From an uncultured Oscillospiraceae bacterium (GTDB taxonomy: Bacteria > Bacillota > Clostridia > Oscillospirales > Acutalibacteraceae): a stretch of 14,864 nucleotides of DNA. The position numbers and the translations under genes are program-made. This document shows, piece by piece, positions 14,786-14,864 of the stretch. The notes below the pieces were generated by a model. The model was given only the letters and a program-made list of their open reading frames with translations, had not been told where the DNA came from and did no database searches. The DNA lies in the NCBI GenBank assembly GCA_959596515.1, contig CAUFXR010000070.1, positions 1 through 14,864 on the forward strand, given 5' to 3'. Numbering within the stretch: the first letter of the stretch is position 1; each line of letters begins with the position of its first letter.

Positions 14786-14821
14786 AAATCCCCCGGCATA
14801 GTCAAGCGACCCGGGGGATTT
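14786..14821 (-). terminator. rpmA terminator
   Basis: Perfect 11-bp arms AAATCCCCCGG (14786-14796) and CCGGGGGATTT (14811-14821) with a 14-nt loop; on minus the stem runs into TTTCTTTTT. It sits 16 bases after the rpmA stop. Confidence 0.9.
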
Positions 14822-14837
14822 TTTATTCGCTTTCGGA

Positions 14838-14864
14838 TTACTGTTCCACCGCGTAAACGCTGAC
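14838..14864 (-). CDS. rpmA: 50S ribosomal protein L27, C-terminus (partial)
   Basis: The last eight codons plus TAA read VSVYAVEQ on minus, which fits the usual VSVYP-type end of L27. rpmA normally precedes obg in Firmicutes, on the same strand, as here. The rest of the gene lies beyond the right edge, so the assignment depends on this short tail and on the neighbour. Confidence 0.75.
   Translation of the reverse strand, partial: VSVYAVEQ

Overview
The window looks like core chromosome of a spore-forming Clostridia-type Firmicute of moderate GC. The evidence is the gene set (rpmA-obg, mini-RNase III, YitT, MurA, WalJ, RlmH), strong purine-rich ribosome binding sites, frequent TTG and GTG starts, and one promoter that matches the forespore sigma-G pattern. 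A family within Clostridia cannot be fixed from this sequence. I see no phage, plasmid, CRISPR array, tRNA or rRNA gene.

Layout. From 195 to 1733 (+) is a ComM/YifB Mg-chelatase-like ATPase. All other large genes are on the minus strand. Positions 1734-2423 hold no intact gene; they contain a probable group II intron relic and a very strong bidirectional terminator. A B12-binding-type radical SAM protein (2424-3884) has a 370-nt leader behind a possible promoter. rlmH (4372-4851) and walJ (4869-5663) form a tight pair. murA (6082-7365) has a textbook promoter and a leader with competing hairpins. An RluA-type pseudouridine synthase (7629-8525) is separated from ilvE (8698-9768) by a branched, terminator-like RNA. 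An RsmF-type rRNA methyltransferase (9867-11216) is divergent from a 45-residue Asn/Gln-rich gene (11283-11420, +). yitT (11652-12545), mrnC (12576-12971) and obg (13036-14304) probably form an operon. The last 27 bases are the C-terminus of ribosomal protein L27.

Functional theme. Much of the window serves ribosome and RNA biology: L27, Obg, Mini-RNase III, RsmF, the RluA-type enzyme and RlmH. Cell-wall functions are MurA and WalJ. ilvE is the only amino-acid gene.

The less ordinary content is in the gaps. (1) A short Asn/Gln-rich gene lies behind a sigma-G-like promoter, and its antisense strand may be the leader of rsmF. (2) A seven-unit degenerate 36-bp repeat array lies between rpmA and obg. 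(3) A multi-stem RNA ending in a U-run lies between ilvE and the RluA-type gene. (4) The murA leader contains mutually exclusive pairings. No wholly new enzyme system is evident; these four are the best leads. Everything here comes from reading the sequence, with no database search.
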